A stretch of DNA of 64,000 bases from Novosphingobium sp. NDB2Meth1 (GTDB taxonomy: Bacteria > Pseudomonadota > Alphaproteobacteria > Sphingomonadales > Sphingomonadaceae). Shown here in pieces: positions 1 to 7,844 of this stretch. The stretch's first letter is position 1. Each line of letters begins with the position of its first letter. The stretch lies in the NCBI RefSeq assembly GCF_900117425.1, contig NZ_FPEH01000014.1, forward strand, positions 1 to 64,000, given 5' to 3'. Under the pieces are notes generated by a model. It saw nothing but the letters and a program-made list of their open reading frames with translations, did not search any database and was not told the origin of the DNA. Made by a program: the position numbers and the translations under genes.

Positions 1-57
1 TAGCTCGTCAGGCTCATAACCTGAAGGTCGTAGGTTCAAATCCTACCCCCGCAACCA
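1..57 (+). tRNA. tRNA-fMet (initiator, CAT), 5' part outside window
   Basis: The 3' part of a tRNA. The anticodon arm is 8-12/20-24 with a 7-base loop and CAT at 15-17. The T arm is 30-34/42-46. The acceptor strand 47-53 is followed by the discriminator A and an encoded CCA at 55-57. The D-arm remnant, the T arm and the acceptor end with A before the discriminator resemble bacterial initiator tRNA rather than elongator Met or Ile2. The first of the three anticodon-stem pairs normally G-C in initiators is A10-T22 here. The acceptor 5' strand is not visible. Confidence 0.9.
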
Positions 58-153
58 CACAGCATAACACACACGCCGCTCCACACACGCCCGTGCGCCT
101 TTCTTGTGTCCAACGCAGACGCGGTTAGACCTATGTGGGATGCGAGCGACCGC

Positions 154-191
154 TTGATCTGACCTATCACTTCCAATATCCATGAAATATG
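154..191 (+). promoter_or_regulatory. arsR promoter/operator overlapping the start codon
   Basis: TTGATC (154-159) and AATATC (175-180) are separated by 15 bases, ending just before the arsR ATG at 189. GAAATATGGAATC across the start codon recurs at the second arsR (40037). No Shine-Dalgarno sequence precedes the ATG, so the transcript may be leaderless, with ArsR repressing by covering the promoter and start. This is inferred from comparing the two loci. Confidence 0.5.
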
Positions 192-548
192 GAATCGAAA
201 CTCGCCGTCTCGGCCCTTGCCGCGCTAGCGCATGAGGGACGCTTGGCCGCCTTCCGCCTGCTGGTGAAGGCGGGCAGGGAAGGTATGGCAGCAGGCGTGT
301 TGGCGAAGGCGCTTGGCGTGCTGCCAAACACGCTGTCCGCCAACCTAACCATCCTGAGCCATGCCGGACTGGTCGAGAATCGCCGGGCCGGGAAGTCGAT
401 CATCTACACCGTCCGCTATGCAGAGATGACCGCGCTGCTGCAGTTCCTGATGGAAGATTGCTGTGCCGGCTCCTCCGATATCTGTGCGCCGCTGGTGGAC
501 ATTGCCCTGAGTTGCGGCTGCGAAGAGGAAGCCACTATCCATGCCTGA
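189..548 (+). CDS. arsR: ArsR-family arsenic-responsive repressor
   Basis: A 119-aa winged-helix protein of the ArsR/SmtB family, the expected repressor of the operon it leads. Residues about 8-80 carry the typical fold: an N-terminal helix with LAALAHEGRLAAFRLLV, then the recognition region around VLPNTLSANLTILSHAGLV. Cysteines cluster near the C terminus (CC, then single Cys residues, then CGC), a plausible As(III) site. It overlaps arsC by 8 bases, so the two are co-transcribed and translationally coupled. A paralogue with the same architecture leads the arsI cassette at 40 kb. Start chosen at ATG 189; there is no upstream ribosome-binding site (see promoter entry). Confidence 0.9.
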   Translation: MESKLAVSALAALAHEGRLAAFRLLVKAGREGMAAGVLAKALGVLPNTLSANLTILSHAGLVENRRAGKSIIYTVRYAEMTALLQFLMEDCCAGSSDICAPLVDIALSCGCEEEATIHA

Positions 549-1047
549 CAGTCTCCCCGGCGTGCTGGTGCTGTGCACCGGCAATTCCGCGCGTTCCATC
601 CTCGGCGAGGCCATGCTCGCAACACTCGGCGCCGGCAGGCTCCGCGCTTACAGCGCAGGCAGCAAGCCCAAGGGCGTGCCGCACCCCGGCGCATTGCGAC
701 TGTTGGCGCGGCGTGGGATCGATACCGCTGCGTTCTCGTCGAAGAGCTGGAACACATTCACCGCGCCCGGTGCGCCGCGGATCGACGTGGCCATTACCGT
801 TTGCGATAATGCAGCGCAGGAAAGCTGTCCGGTGTTCATCGGCGCGCCGGTCAAGGGTCACTGGGGCCTGCCCGACCCCGCTGACGTGCACGGCACCGAC
901 GCCGATGTCGACGCTGCGTTCGAGGCAACGTGGCAGGCCCTCGAGGTGCGCGTGCATAGGCTGCTGGCCGCCCGCTTCGAGGACATGACGCAAGCCAAGC
1001 TTACGGAGTTCCTGTCGGCAATCGGCCAGATGGACAGCGCGGCATGA
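541..1047 (+). CDS. arsC: Low-molecular-weight phosphatase-type arsenate reductase
   Basis: A 168-aa protein of the thioredoxin-coupled/LMW tyrosine phosphatase fold, which reduces As(V) to As(III) in the cytoplasm. The P-loop CTGNSAR (C12-x5-R18) is the catalytic signature. DPADVHGTD further on fits the family's general-acid loop. It lies between arsR and an aquaglyceroporin gene, overlapping both (8 and 4 bases). As(III) made here would leave through that channel, as shown for the arsR-aqpS-arsC-arsH operon of Sinorhizobium meliloti. Which thiol donor it uses cannot be told from sequence. Confidence 0.88.
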   Translation: MPDSLPGVLVLCTGNSARSILGEAMLATLGAGRLRAYSAGSKPKGVPHPGALRLLARRGIDTAAFSSKSWNTFTAPGAPRIDVAITVCDNAAQESCPVFIGAPVKGHWGLPDPADVHGTDADVDAAFEATWQALEVRVHRLLAARFEDMTQAKLTEFLSAIGQMDSAA

Positions 1048-1706
1048 GCCGTGACGTCTGGGCCGAGGCGATCGGCAGTTTCTTCCTGTTCTGCACGGTC
1101 ATCGGCTCGGGCATCATGGCCGACCGGCTCGCGGGCGGGAACACGGCGGTTGCCTTGCTCGGCAACACCGCCGCGACCGGAGCCATGCTGTACGTGCTGA
1201 TCACGATGCTTGGGCCGCTTTCGGGCGCGCACTTCAATCCGGCAGTAACGATGGTCTTCCGCCTTCGCGGTGATCTCTCGACAGGCACGGCGCTGCGGTT
1301 GGTCGCCGGTCAGCTCGCCGGCGGTATCCTCGGCGTCTGGGCGGCGCACTTCATGTTCGCCGAACCGATCCTCCAGCTATCGACCAAGGTCCGCACCGGG
1401 ACTGGTCAATGGGCAGGCGAGTTCATCGCCACCTTCGGCCTCGTTTTCGTTATCCTGGGCACGATCCGGCACCGTCCGCAGTCCGTTCCCGCCAGCGTCG
1501 CGCTCTACATCGTCGCAGCCTACTGGTTCACTTCGTCGACCAGCTTTGCCAACCCGGCGATCACGCTCGCGCGCGCCCTGTCGGATACGTTCGCCGGTAT
1601 CGCGCCTGCGGATGTACCCGCGTTCATTGCCGCGCAGGCTGCCGGGGCACTCGCAGCCCTTGTCGCGGGCAGCTTGATCTTCGCGCACGAAGATCCCGCA
1701 CCATGA
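1044..1706 (+). CDS. aqpS: Aquaglyceroporin-like MIP channel (AqpS-type As(III) channel)
   Basis: A 220-aa inner-membrane protein of the MIP family with about six hydrophobic segments and both NPA boxes: FNPAVT around residue 55 and ANPAITLAR around residue 170. Position between arsC and arsH points to downhill efflux of arsenite produced by ArsC, the role established for S. meliloti AqpS. No arsB or acr3 pump gene is present, consistent with the channel replacing it. Start ATG 1044 overlaps arsC by four bases (ATGA); the 3' end overlaps arsH the same way. Confidence 0.88.
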   Translation: MSRDVWAEAIGSFFLFCTVIGSGIMADRLAGGNTAVALLGNTAATGAMLYVLITMLGPLSGAHFNPAVTMVFRLRGDLSTGTALRLVAGQLAGGILGVWAAHFMFAEPILQLSTKVRTGTGQWAGEFIATFGLVFVILGTIRHRPQSVPASVALYIVAAYWFTSSTSFANPAITLARALSDTFAGIAPADVPAFIAAQAAGALAALVAGSLIFAHEDPAP

Positions 1707-2443
1707 CCGCCATGCCATTCACCCGGCTGCGGCACTTGTCCGAGCCCACGCATCTGCCGGCCCTGCAGCCTGCCTATGTCCATAAGCGTCCCGCGCAAGG
1801 CCTCGGCGAACTCGATCCGCCGCCGCGCATTCTTCTGCTTTATGGCAGCCTTCGCGAGCGGTCGTACTCACGCCTGGTTGTGGAAGAGGCGGCCCGATTG
1901 CTCCAGTTCTTCGGCTGCGAGACACGCATCTTCGATCCTTCCGATCTGCCTTTGCCGGATCAGGTCAGCGGCGACGATCACCCCGCGGTCCATGAACTGC
2001 GCGAACATTCGCTGTGGTCGGAAGGACATGTCTGGTGCAGCCCCGAGCGGCATGGCCAGATCACCGGGATCATGAAGACCCAGATCGACCACTTGCCGCT
2101 CGCTTACAAAGGTCTGCGCCCGACGCAGGGCCGAACGCTGGCGGTGATGCAGGTCAGCGCGGGGTCGCAGTCGTTCAATTCGGTGAACACCCTGCGCATC
2201 CTTGGGCGCTGGATGCGGATGTTCACGATCCCCAACCAGTCGAGCGTCGCCAAGGCCTACGACGAATTCGATGCGGCAGGCCGGATGAAACCATCATCCT
2301 ACTACGACCGCATCGTCGATGTTTGCGAGGAACTGGTGCGCTTTACAGTCATGCTGCGGCCGCACGGTGAGCGACTGGTCGATCGCTATTCAGAACGGGT
2401 CGACATGGGGCGACCCGTCAACTTGGCAGACGGCAGCCTCTAG
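1703..2443 (+). CDS. arsH: ArsH NADPH-dependent FMN reductase
   Basis: A 246-aa flavodoxin-fold protein. The ArsH hallmarks are visible: an N-terminal extension ending [20 protein letters not shown] (phosphate-binding loop for FMN), [20 protein letters not shown] in the middle, and [31 protein letters not shown] towards the C terminus. ArsH proteins oxidise trivalent organoarsenicals or act as quinone reductases in other bacteria. ATG 1703 overlaps the aqpS stop in an ATGA; longer upstream reading in this frame only shadows aqpS. It is the last gene of the operon. Confidence 0.92.
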   Translation: MTAMPFTRLRHLSEPTHLPALQPAYVHKRPAQGLGELDPPPRILLLYGSLRERSYSRLVVEEAARLLQFFGCETRIFDPSDLPLPDQVSGDDHPAVHELREHSLWSEGHVWCSPERHGQITGIMKTQIDHLPLAYKGLRPTQGRTLAVMQVSAGSQSFNSVNTLRILGRWMRMFTIPNQSSVAKAYDEFDAAGRMKPSSYYDRIVDVCEELVRFTVMLRPHGERLVDRYSERVDMGRPVNLADGSL

Positions 2444-2529
2444 ATGTTTGGTCCCAAGATTTGATGATGGTGCGAACTTGATGTGAAGCGGTGCGCTGCA
2501 TTTGTCCGGCAGTTGCAGATGAACTCGTG

Positions 2530-2712
2530 TGGGGTGAGGCCCTCGCTCTCCATTACCGCGAGGCATTCATTGGCGACCTGCTCGAAGCTGTTCTCTGCAT
2601 TGAATTTGGCAGCCGCCTTCTCTCGTTTCCACTCTAGTGGCGAGTCCACTACTTGCTCGATCTGGGCGCGTGCGGCGTCACTGCGCTTTCTGGCGTCAGC
2701 GAGAGAGACGGC
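2530..2712 (-). pseudogene. Tyrosine recombinase (P4-type integrase) fragment, middle part
   Basis: About 61 residues in one minus-strand frame (SLADARKRSDAARAQIEQVV, then EKAAAKFNAENSFEQVA) match the arm-type/core junction of P4-like integrases, usually SLadARkkadeAR...entFeavA. Nothing recognisable precedes or follows it: no catalytic R-H-R-Y part. It is a remnant. Its N-terminal counterpart may be the piece at 3350-3452 on the same strand. Lies directly behind arsH. Confidence 0.65.
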
Positions 2713-2773
2713 TGTCGTCGGGCAAAGCGATCGGGCACCTCCGACCACGCTGCGAACAAACTGCACCGGCGCG

Positions 2774-2946
2774 TCAGAACGCGACCGAGACCCCGATGCC
2801 CCCGGAATGGGTGATGTAGCCGGTGCCGAAGCGCCTGTCATATCCGAAGCTGACAGCCGCGGTGGAACTCAGCGGAACACTGAGGCGCGCGTTGAGCAGC
2901 GCGGTGCCGGGTTCGGATGCGCCCGTCATGGTCAGGTTGCGCGCCG
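2774..2946 (-). pseudogene. Possible autotransporter/outer-membrane beta-barrel C-terminal fragment
   Basis: A minus-strand reading of about 57 residues shows alternating hydrophobic residues (LLNARLSVPLSSTAAVSFGYDR) and ends GGIGVSVAF with a terminal Phe, the pattern of the last strands of an autotransporter barrel. No upstream part of such a gene is present; 17 bases further on a plus-strand reductase fragment begins. Identification is by pattern only and the fragment is short. Confidence 0.35.
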
Positions 2947-2962
2947 GATACCTTCCTGCAAG

Positions 2963-3321
2963 GCATGGGACATCGCGCTGGTCGTCGGCGCTCCCTACAT
3001 CAGCGGCATTCTGGCGGGCCGGACGCGCACACCGGGAGCCGCGCGCTATGATTGCGCGCCGGCACCCCAGCACTTGCTGGACAAAGTGCAGTGCATCGAG
3101 GCAGTCGCCTCGCGGCATGGGGCCACTTGCCGGCAGCGGCGCTGGCCTTTGTGCTGGCGCATCCCCAGGTGGTCAGCGTGATACCCGGGCTGTGCAGTGC
3201 AGAGCAGGTGCAACAGACGCTCAACTACTATCGGATGAGCATCCCTTCAGACTTCTGGTGCGAATTGCGAACGGAAGGCCTTCTCCGTCCAGATGCACCT
3301 GTCCTAGGAGACATTGCATGA
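2963..3321 (+). pseudogene. Aldo/keto reductase C-terminal remnant, frameshifted
   Basis: The plus-strand frame from 2963 reads DIALVVGAPYISGILAG and IEAVASRHG, typical of D-threo-aldose dehydrogenase-like aldo/keto reductases. The match continues in another frame from about 3118 (AAALAFVLAHPQVVSVIPG, then the C-terminal DFWCELRTEGLLRPDAPV) to the stop at 3319-3321. A single indel near 3118-3130 explains the switch. The N-terminal barrel with the catalytic tetrad is missing, so the gene is dead. Confidence 0.65.
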
Positions 3322-3349
3322 GCCGCCCGGTGATCCGACTTGCAGCGCA

Positions 3350-3452
3350 AGACAATATCGGTGTCAGCGCTCCACCGTCGGCCTTCTTGACCGGCTTGTT
3401 CATCGCTCGAAACGCGCGAATCTCTGCGTCCTTCAGAGGCAACTGGGGGCAT
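3350..3452 (-). pseudogene. Integrase N-terminal (arm-binding) fragment next to tRNA-Leu
   Basis: Minus strand reads LPLKDAEIRAFRAMNKPVKK then ADGGALTPIL, matching the DUF4102 N terminus of tRNA-targeting integrases. The likely original ATG is at 3450-3452, separated from this frame by a run of five C that appears to have gained one base. The reading then runs out. It starts about 170 bases from the 3' end of tRNA-Leu, where such integrases usually sit. Confidence 0.6.
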
Positions 3453-3619
3453 GGCCTTTCGCCAAAGCGATGCCGAATGCCTGTCATGCACCCAACGATG
3501 CCCCCAAATTGCGTGGATTGTGGGGGAACGATGGTAACCATCCAGCGACAACGCGAGACGCTAAATGGCAGATTTCTGAGGGTTTGGCGAGCCCCGAGGG
3601 GCAATCTGATACAGGAAAA

Positions 3620-3706
3620 TGGTGCCCAGAAGAGGACTCGAACCTCCACGCCGTTTCCAGCGCCGCCACCTGAAGACGGTGCGTCTACCAATTCCGCCAT
3701 CTGGGC
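3620..3706 (-). tRNA. tRNA-Leu (CAG)
   Basis: An 87-base tRNA on the minus strand. The 5' acceptor strand GCCCAG is complementary to 3701-3706, and the encoded CCA is complementary to 3620-3622. The GGCGGAATTGGTAGACGC segment is the class II D-arm. The anticodon arm CCGTC/GGCGG encloses TTCAGGT (anticodon CAG). A long variable arm follows, then a GTTCGAGTC T loop. The 3' end faces the integrase remnants, so it was a likely attachment site. Confidence 0.95.
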
Positions 3707-3878
3707 ACGGGAGCAATGGGCCGAAGCGCCGACTGCCGGGTAGGAGCGCGCCGATAGGGCAGGGATGTGCACCTTGTCAACCGCGGTTTGCATTTGCACC
3801 GATCAGGCTGCCTAAACCATTGAACCGGAGGGCGCGGCTGTGGCAAGGGGCGCGCGAACTGGAAGTGGAACGGAACGC

Positions 3879-4844
3879 ATGAGCAAGGACGGTGGGCGCG
3901 ATCTTGACGGGCAGCTGATCGCAGTCGTTGGCGGCAGCGGGTTCATCGGCACGCATGTGGCGCAGGCGCTGCTCTCGCGCGGGGCGCGGCTCAGGGTGTG
4001 CAGCCGCCATCCCGAGCGCGGGTACCGGCTCAAGACCCTCGGCGGGCTGGGCAAGGTCCAGCTTGTGGCAGTCGACGTGACCAAGCCGCACACGCTTGAG
4101 GTCGCGCTCACGGGCTGCGATGCGGTGGTGAACCTTGTCGGCGCCTTCACTGGCAAGCTCGATGCGGTCCAAGGTTCGGGTGCGGGGCAGCTTGCCGCCA
4201 TCGCGCGCGCGAAGGGTGCCAAGGCGTTCGTTCATGTCTCCGCCATTGGCGCCGATGCGGGGTCCCCGGTGGCCTATGCCAGCACCAAGGCGGCAGGCGA
4301 GGCGGCGGTGCTGGCCGCGTTCCCCGAAGCGGTGGTGCTGCGCCCTTCGGTCGTGTTCGGCGAGGATGACGCGTTCATCAACCTCTTCGCAGGGCTGATC
4401 GCCAGTGCGCCGGTGATGCCGGTGTTCGCCGCCGATTCGCGGTTCCAGCCGGTGTTCGTCGACGACGTGGCCGATGCGGTGGCCAATGTGCTCGCCGCCC
4501 CGGCAGGCTTCGCGGGCAAGACTTTCGAGCTGGGCGGGCCGGACGTGATCACCATCGGCGATCTCAACCGCCGCATCGCCAAGGCAGCGGGCCGTTCGCC
4601 GAAGTTCCTCGAACTGCCCGACGGCGTCTCGGCGGCTTTTGCTTCGCTGACCGGCTGGCTGCCCGGCGCACCGATGAGCCGCGATCAGTGGACGCTGCTG
4701 CGGCAGGGCAATGTGGTGAGCGGAACGCTGCCGGGCCTTGCCGAGCTGGGCGTGCAGGCAAGGCCGCTGGACCTGTTCCTTGGCCGCTGGATGGTGCGCT
4801 TCCGCAAGGCAGGTCGTTTCGGGGTGCGCACCAAGGCGGCCTGA
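3879..4844 (+). CDS. NDUFA9-like complex I-associated SDR-family protein
   Basis: A 321-aa atypical/extended SDR with an N-terminal Rossmann motif VVGGSGFIG (residues 16-24) and the downstream pattern AVVNLVGAF, HVSAIGAD, YASTKAAGE and VVLRPSVVFGEDD. This matches the bacterial relatives of the mitochondrial complex I subunit NDUFA9, common in Rhizobiales and sphingomonads. It probably binds NAD(P)H; a role in complex I is inferred from family only. ATG 3879 is preferred over the in-frame GTG at 3840 because GGAACGGA lies just before it and homologues begin near here. It is monocistronic, followed by a 300-base gap. Confidence 0.8.
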   Translation: MSKDGGRDLDGQLIAVVGGSGFIGTHVAQALLSRGARLRVCSRHPERGYRLKTLGGLGKVQLVAVDVTKPHTLEVALTGCDAVVNLVGAFTGKLDAVQGSGAGQLAAIARAKGAKAFVHVSAIGADAGSPVAYASTKAAGEAAVLAAFPEAVVLRPSVVFGEDDAFINLFAGLIASAPVMPVFAADSRFQPVFVDDVADAVANVLAAPAGFAGKTFELGGPDVITIGDLNRRIAKAAGRSPKFLELPDGVSAAFASLTGWLPGAPMSRDQWTLLRQGNVVSGTLPGLAELGVQARPLDLFLGRWMVRFRKAGRFGVRTKAA

Positions 4845-5151
4845 ACCGGTGCGAAAAGCGACAAAAGCGACACCGTGTCGCCTTTGAGAGGCGCTGTTTT
4901 CCTGTTTATTGACAAGAGCTTGTGCGCCTGAAAGCGACAAGGTGACACATTTTGCGTGTGCGCGCCTGAACCGACCATTTCAAAGAGCGCGTGACCGCAC
5001 GCGGCCACGCAGGATGTATCGCAGAATGGCGCGCTGTAGGAAAGCGGGCGCGGCTTGGCTCGTCCGGCGTGAGCCCGGTGCTCTTCGACTCGCTGTTCCA
5101 ATCGGTGACGGATGCGCGGTTGTGGCCGAAACGGTTTGACCGCTGGCCCGT
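4845..5151. other. Intergenic region with GCGACA repeats and a hairpin
   Basis: No convincing gene. GCGACAC (4867-4873) and GTGTCGC (4875-4881) form a short palindrome, and AAGCGACA occurs three times between 4855 and 4942. There is no strong T run, so terminator function for the NDUFA9-like gene is only possible. The rest holds no recognisable signal; it lies between convergent genes. Confidence 0.4.
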
Positions 5152-6756
5152 CTACAGCAAGCTCCCCTGCCGCCCGGTATCCTCGCGCTTGGCCGATTTC
5201 AGCACGCTGGCATCCACCCACGGAATATCGGGCCGCTTGCCCCGGAACAGCTCCGCCAGCGTCAGGATTTGCAGGCGCGGATGCTTGCGCCCGGTATATT
5301 CGTTCTCCCACACGCCGACCGCCGCCGCCTCGCGCTCCATCGGCCCGGTCGGCAGGCCGACGCAGATGAACACGCCGAACGGAGCCTTCTCGCGCTCCAT
5401 CGCCGAATGCAGATCGCGGATCATCTTCACATCGACGTTCCTGCCACCTTTCACCGAAACGATGGCTTTCTCGGTGCGCTTCCCATCCGGCTTGAAATAG
5501 ATGTAGCCGTCGATCCCGCCGTCCGCGCCCTTCTTCTTGCCGCCAAAGGGCAGGGCATCGACAAGGCTCACCGCCCACCACTGGAACTGGTACTTGTCGC
5601 GCTCCGCCAGATCGAGCGCGGATTGCAGGTCCTGCGGGCGGCCTTCGACATGGAACGCGAGGCCGGGGAAGGCATCCTTCATCCGCTTTTCGATCAGCGA
5701 GATCGCCAGATGCGTGACGTCGATGCCCAGCCACTGGCGCCCCATCTTCTGCGCGGCATGAACCGCCGTGCCGCAGCCGCAGAACGGATCGAGCACCACG
5801 TCGCCTTCGTTGGACGAGGCGGCGATGATGCGTTCGAGCAGGGCGAGGGGCTTTTGCGTGGGATAGCCTAGGCGTTCTTGCGCACGTGAGTTAATCGGGG
5901 GAATATCATCCCAAAGGTTTTGAAGGGGTCGGCCTTGCCTTTCATCCAGAAAGATTTTCAACCGGATACGACCATCAGCCTTCGATGGGAAATAAAGTAG
6001 GCCTTCGGCGTCATACCGCTCCATTAACTCTCGCGAAATCGACCATCCGTTCGGATGTGGCTTGTAGCCCTTATACTCATATGTGAGGTTTGGTCTCGGA
6101 CTTGGGCTACGCAAATCCCGCGTCGTATAACGTCGGCCTTCTGCATCGACGTTTCCATACTTCTCCGATACATGCTTATCAGTCAAAGGCGAAAATTGGC
6201 GGTTCCAAATCGTCTTTTCCGACTTCGAGTAGTAAAAGATGGCGTCCGTTACATCGCCAAAGCCGACCGATGCGTCTCCATGGGCACTGGTTCGCTTCCA
6301 AATGATTTCATTTCTATAGTACTTCGCCCCAAACACTCCATCCAGCAACAGCTTCAGATAATGGCTCGCGGTCGGATCGCAGTGCAGATAGAGCGAACCC
6401 GTCGGTTTCAGCACCCGGTGAAGTTCCAGCAGGCGCACCGCCATCATGGCAAGGTATGCCATCATGTCGTTCGCGCCCAGAAACGCGCGCATGGCCCGCA
6501 GCAATTCGAACGCCGCCGTGTTCCCGCTGCGCATCACTTCGTCGAAGGCGTCCTCGGCCTTTTCGTTCCAGTGCCACGTATCCTCGAACGCTTCGATCTG
6601 CGCGTCCGCATTGTGCCCTTCGGGTGACTTGAACAGGATGTTGTAATTCGCGTTCGAATTGAACGGCGGATCAAGATAGATCAGATCAACGCTCTCATCC
6701 TTCACATGCTCGCGCAGCACATGGAGGTTGTCGCCATAGTAAAGGGTGTTCGTCAT
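5152..6756 (-). CDS. Beta-class adenine/cytosine-N4 DNA methyltransferase with Mrr-like C-terminal domain
   Basis: A 534-aa protein. DPPF at residues 29-32 (motif IV) precedes the AdoMet motif DPFCGCGTAVHAAQ near residue 305, which is beta-class order. The region between (about 150-290) should be target recognition. After the methylase a tail of about 150 residues contains GGIDGYIYF then IVSVKGG, resembling the D-(E/Q)xK core of Mrr/PD-(D/E)xK nucleases, but with Ser where Glu/Gln is expected. It could be a combined restriction-modification enzyme or a methylase with a dead or DNA-reading domain. ATG 6756 follows AGGGAG; the longer reading upstream has no support. Bases about 5880-6310 are visibly AT-richer than the rest. 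Confidence 0.82.
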   Translation of the reverse strand: MTNTLYYGDNLHVLREHVKDESVDLIYLDPPFNSNANYNILFKSPEGHNADAQIEAFEDTWHWNEKAEDAFDEVMRSGNTAAFELLRAMRAFLGANDMMAYLAMMAVRLLELHRVLKPTGSLYLHCDPTASHYLKLLLDGVFGAKYYRNEIIWKRTSAHGDASVGFGDVTDAIFYYSKSEKTIWNRQFSPLTDKHVSEKYGNVDAEGRRYTTRDLRSPSPRPNLTYEYKGYKPHPNGWSISRELMERYDAEGLLYFPSKADGRIRLKIFLDERQGRPLQNLWDDIPPINSRAQERLGYPTQKPLALLERIIAASSNEGDVVLDPFCGCGTAVHAAQKMGRQWLGIDVTHLAISLIEKRMKDAFPGLAFHVEGRPQDLQSALDLAERDKYQFQWWAVSLVDALPFGGKKKGADGGIDGYIYFKPDGKRTEKAIVSVKGGRNVDVKMIRDLHSAMEREKAPFGVFICVGLPTGPMEREAAAVGVWENEYTGRKHPRLQILTLAELFRGKRPDIPWVDASVLKSAKREDTGRQGSLL

Positions 6757-7123
6757 CGTCGCTCCCTGTCCTTGCCGAGATGCCCGCGATTGCCGTGCAC
6801 TGCAAGGGCCAGCCACGCCGCCGATTGCCTTTGGTTCGAGCGTCGTTTAGCCTCGACACACCGCGCAACGTTTCGGACGTGGGTCTTTGGGCGCGCCTTT
6901 CGGGGCAGGGCATGTAGGAACGCGGTACTATCCCGGTTATCCTTCGCGGGGCGGTCGGGCATGGGGTTGGCCATGCGTTTCGGACGTGCACGGCTCTGGC
7001 CTTCGGGCAGGTGTGGTGGTGCAAGCCCTCGGGCCTTTCGGGCATGGGGCGGCCAGCTGTGCAGCGTGGCAATATGCGGGGGCAGGAATTTACCCCTCCG
7101 TCAGCCCAGCGGGCTGCCACCTC
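6757..7123. other. Intergenic region without supported gene
   Basis: Open frames here are low-complexity and share no recognisable family. CGTTTCGGACGTG occurs twice (about 6867 and 6976) and several GGGCATGG words recur. I see no promoter or RNA that can be defended. It borders the tandem repeat pair that follows. Confidence 0.4.
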
Positions 7124-7207
7124 CCCATTTGTGCTCCGCAAAAATGGGGAGGAGCAAGGAAGCGCTGGCCCATTTGTGCTCCGCAAAAATGGGGAAGAGC
7201 AAGGAAG
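7124..7207. repeat. Two 39-bp near-identical direct repeats, each with an internal hairpin
   Basis: Copies at 7124-7162 and 7169-7207 differ at one base (7151 G versus 7196 A). Each starts CCCATTTGTGCTCCGC and contains CCCATTT/AAATGGG arms that can form a stem-loop. They lie just downstream of the DUF3237 gene (convergent side). Only two units and no leader, so not a CRISPR. They resemble dispersed sphingomonad intergenic repeats. Confidence 0.75.
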
Positions 7208-7212
7208 GGTGG

Positions 7213-7821
7213 TCAGGTCAGGCGAAAGACCTGGATCAGGCGGCCGTTGGCCTTGGGGCCGAAATCGGGGACGGGGATTTCCGGCGGAACCGGGTAGGTC
7301 AGCGTCGCGACGAAGACGGACTCGCGCAGCCAGGCGTATTTCTTGCCTGGCACGTTGAATGAGGGCAGCAGCCGGAACTTGTCGTCGGTGTAGCGCGGCC
7401 CCTGATTGTGGATGATGATCTGCACGCCGTCGTCGGTGCGCAGGCGGTAGAGCGCGTCGACGATCTGGACACCGTCGGGACGCGTGACCGGGAAATCACC
7501 GCCGCCGGGGATGACGGTGCCCTTGATGCCGCGCCCGTAGAAGATGCCGCCGACGATCGGCCAGACCACGTCGCGATCGCCATCAGCCGAAGTCTGGTCG
7601 GCGAGGTTACCCATGTTCTCGGGTTCGGTGCAGAAGGGCAGGATGTTCATCACCCATTCGAGGCCGACCTGATCGTAGATCTTCGGTGCGGGGCCAGCGG
7701 GCATGGGCGGGGCGGCGGGCTCGTAGGTATTGGGGGTGACGGCGCCGACGCGGGAGGCGGCACCTGCCAGGGGAACTGCGGCTCCGAGGAGGCCAAGGGC
7801 GCTGCGGCGGGAAATCGTCAT
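7213..7821 (-). CDS. Exported DUF3237-domain protein
   Basis: A 202-aa protein with a twin-arginine-like leader (SRRSALGLLGAAVPLAGAAS, residues 4-23), so probably exported by Tat. The mature part matches DUF3237: an opening strand PAPKIYDQVGLEWVMNILP, then GIKGTVIPGGGDFPVTRPDG and YRLRTDDGVQIIIHNQGPR. The family is a beta-barrel of unknown biochemical function. The gene lies 23 bases downstream of the GST gene on the same strand, so the two may be co-transcribed. No catalytic residue can be assigned. Confidence 0.75.
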   Translation of the reverse strand: MTISRRSALGLLGAAVPLAGAASRVGAVTPNTYEPAAPPMPAGPAPKIYDQVGLEWVMNILPFCTEPENMGNLADQTSADGDRDVVWPIVGGIFYGRGIKGTVIPGGGDFPVTRPDGVQIVDALYRLRTDDGVQIIIHNQGPRYTDDKFRLLPSFNVPGKKYAWLRESVFVATLTYPVPPEIPVPDFGPKANGRLIQVFRLT

Positions 7822-7844
7822 CCTGGAGGTCTCTCCGGCTGGCT

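Noticed and set aside
2483..3743. Long plus-strand frames over the island debris
   Set aside because: Only small parts match known proteins, with changes of frame; they were described as pseudogene fragments instead.
6695..7186. A 163-codon minus-strand gene upstream of the methyltransferase
   Set aside because: Low-complexity translation, crosses the methyltransferase start, and includes part of an intergenic repeat.
7124..7207. CRISPR array
   Set aside because: Only two repeats with a 6-base gap and no spacers or cas genes.
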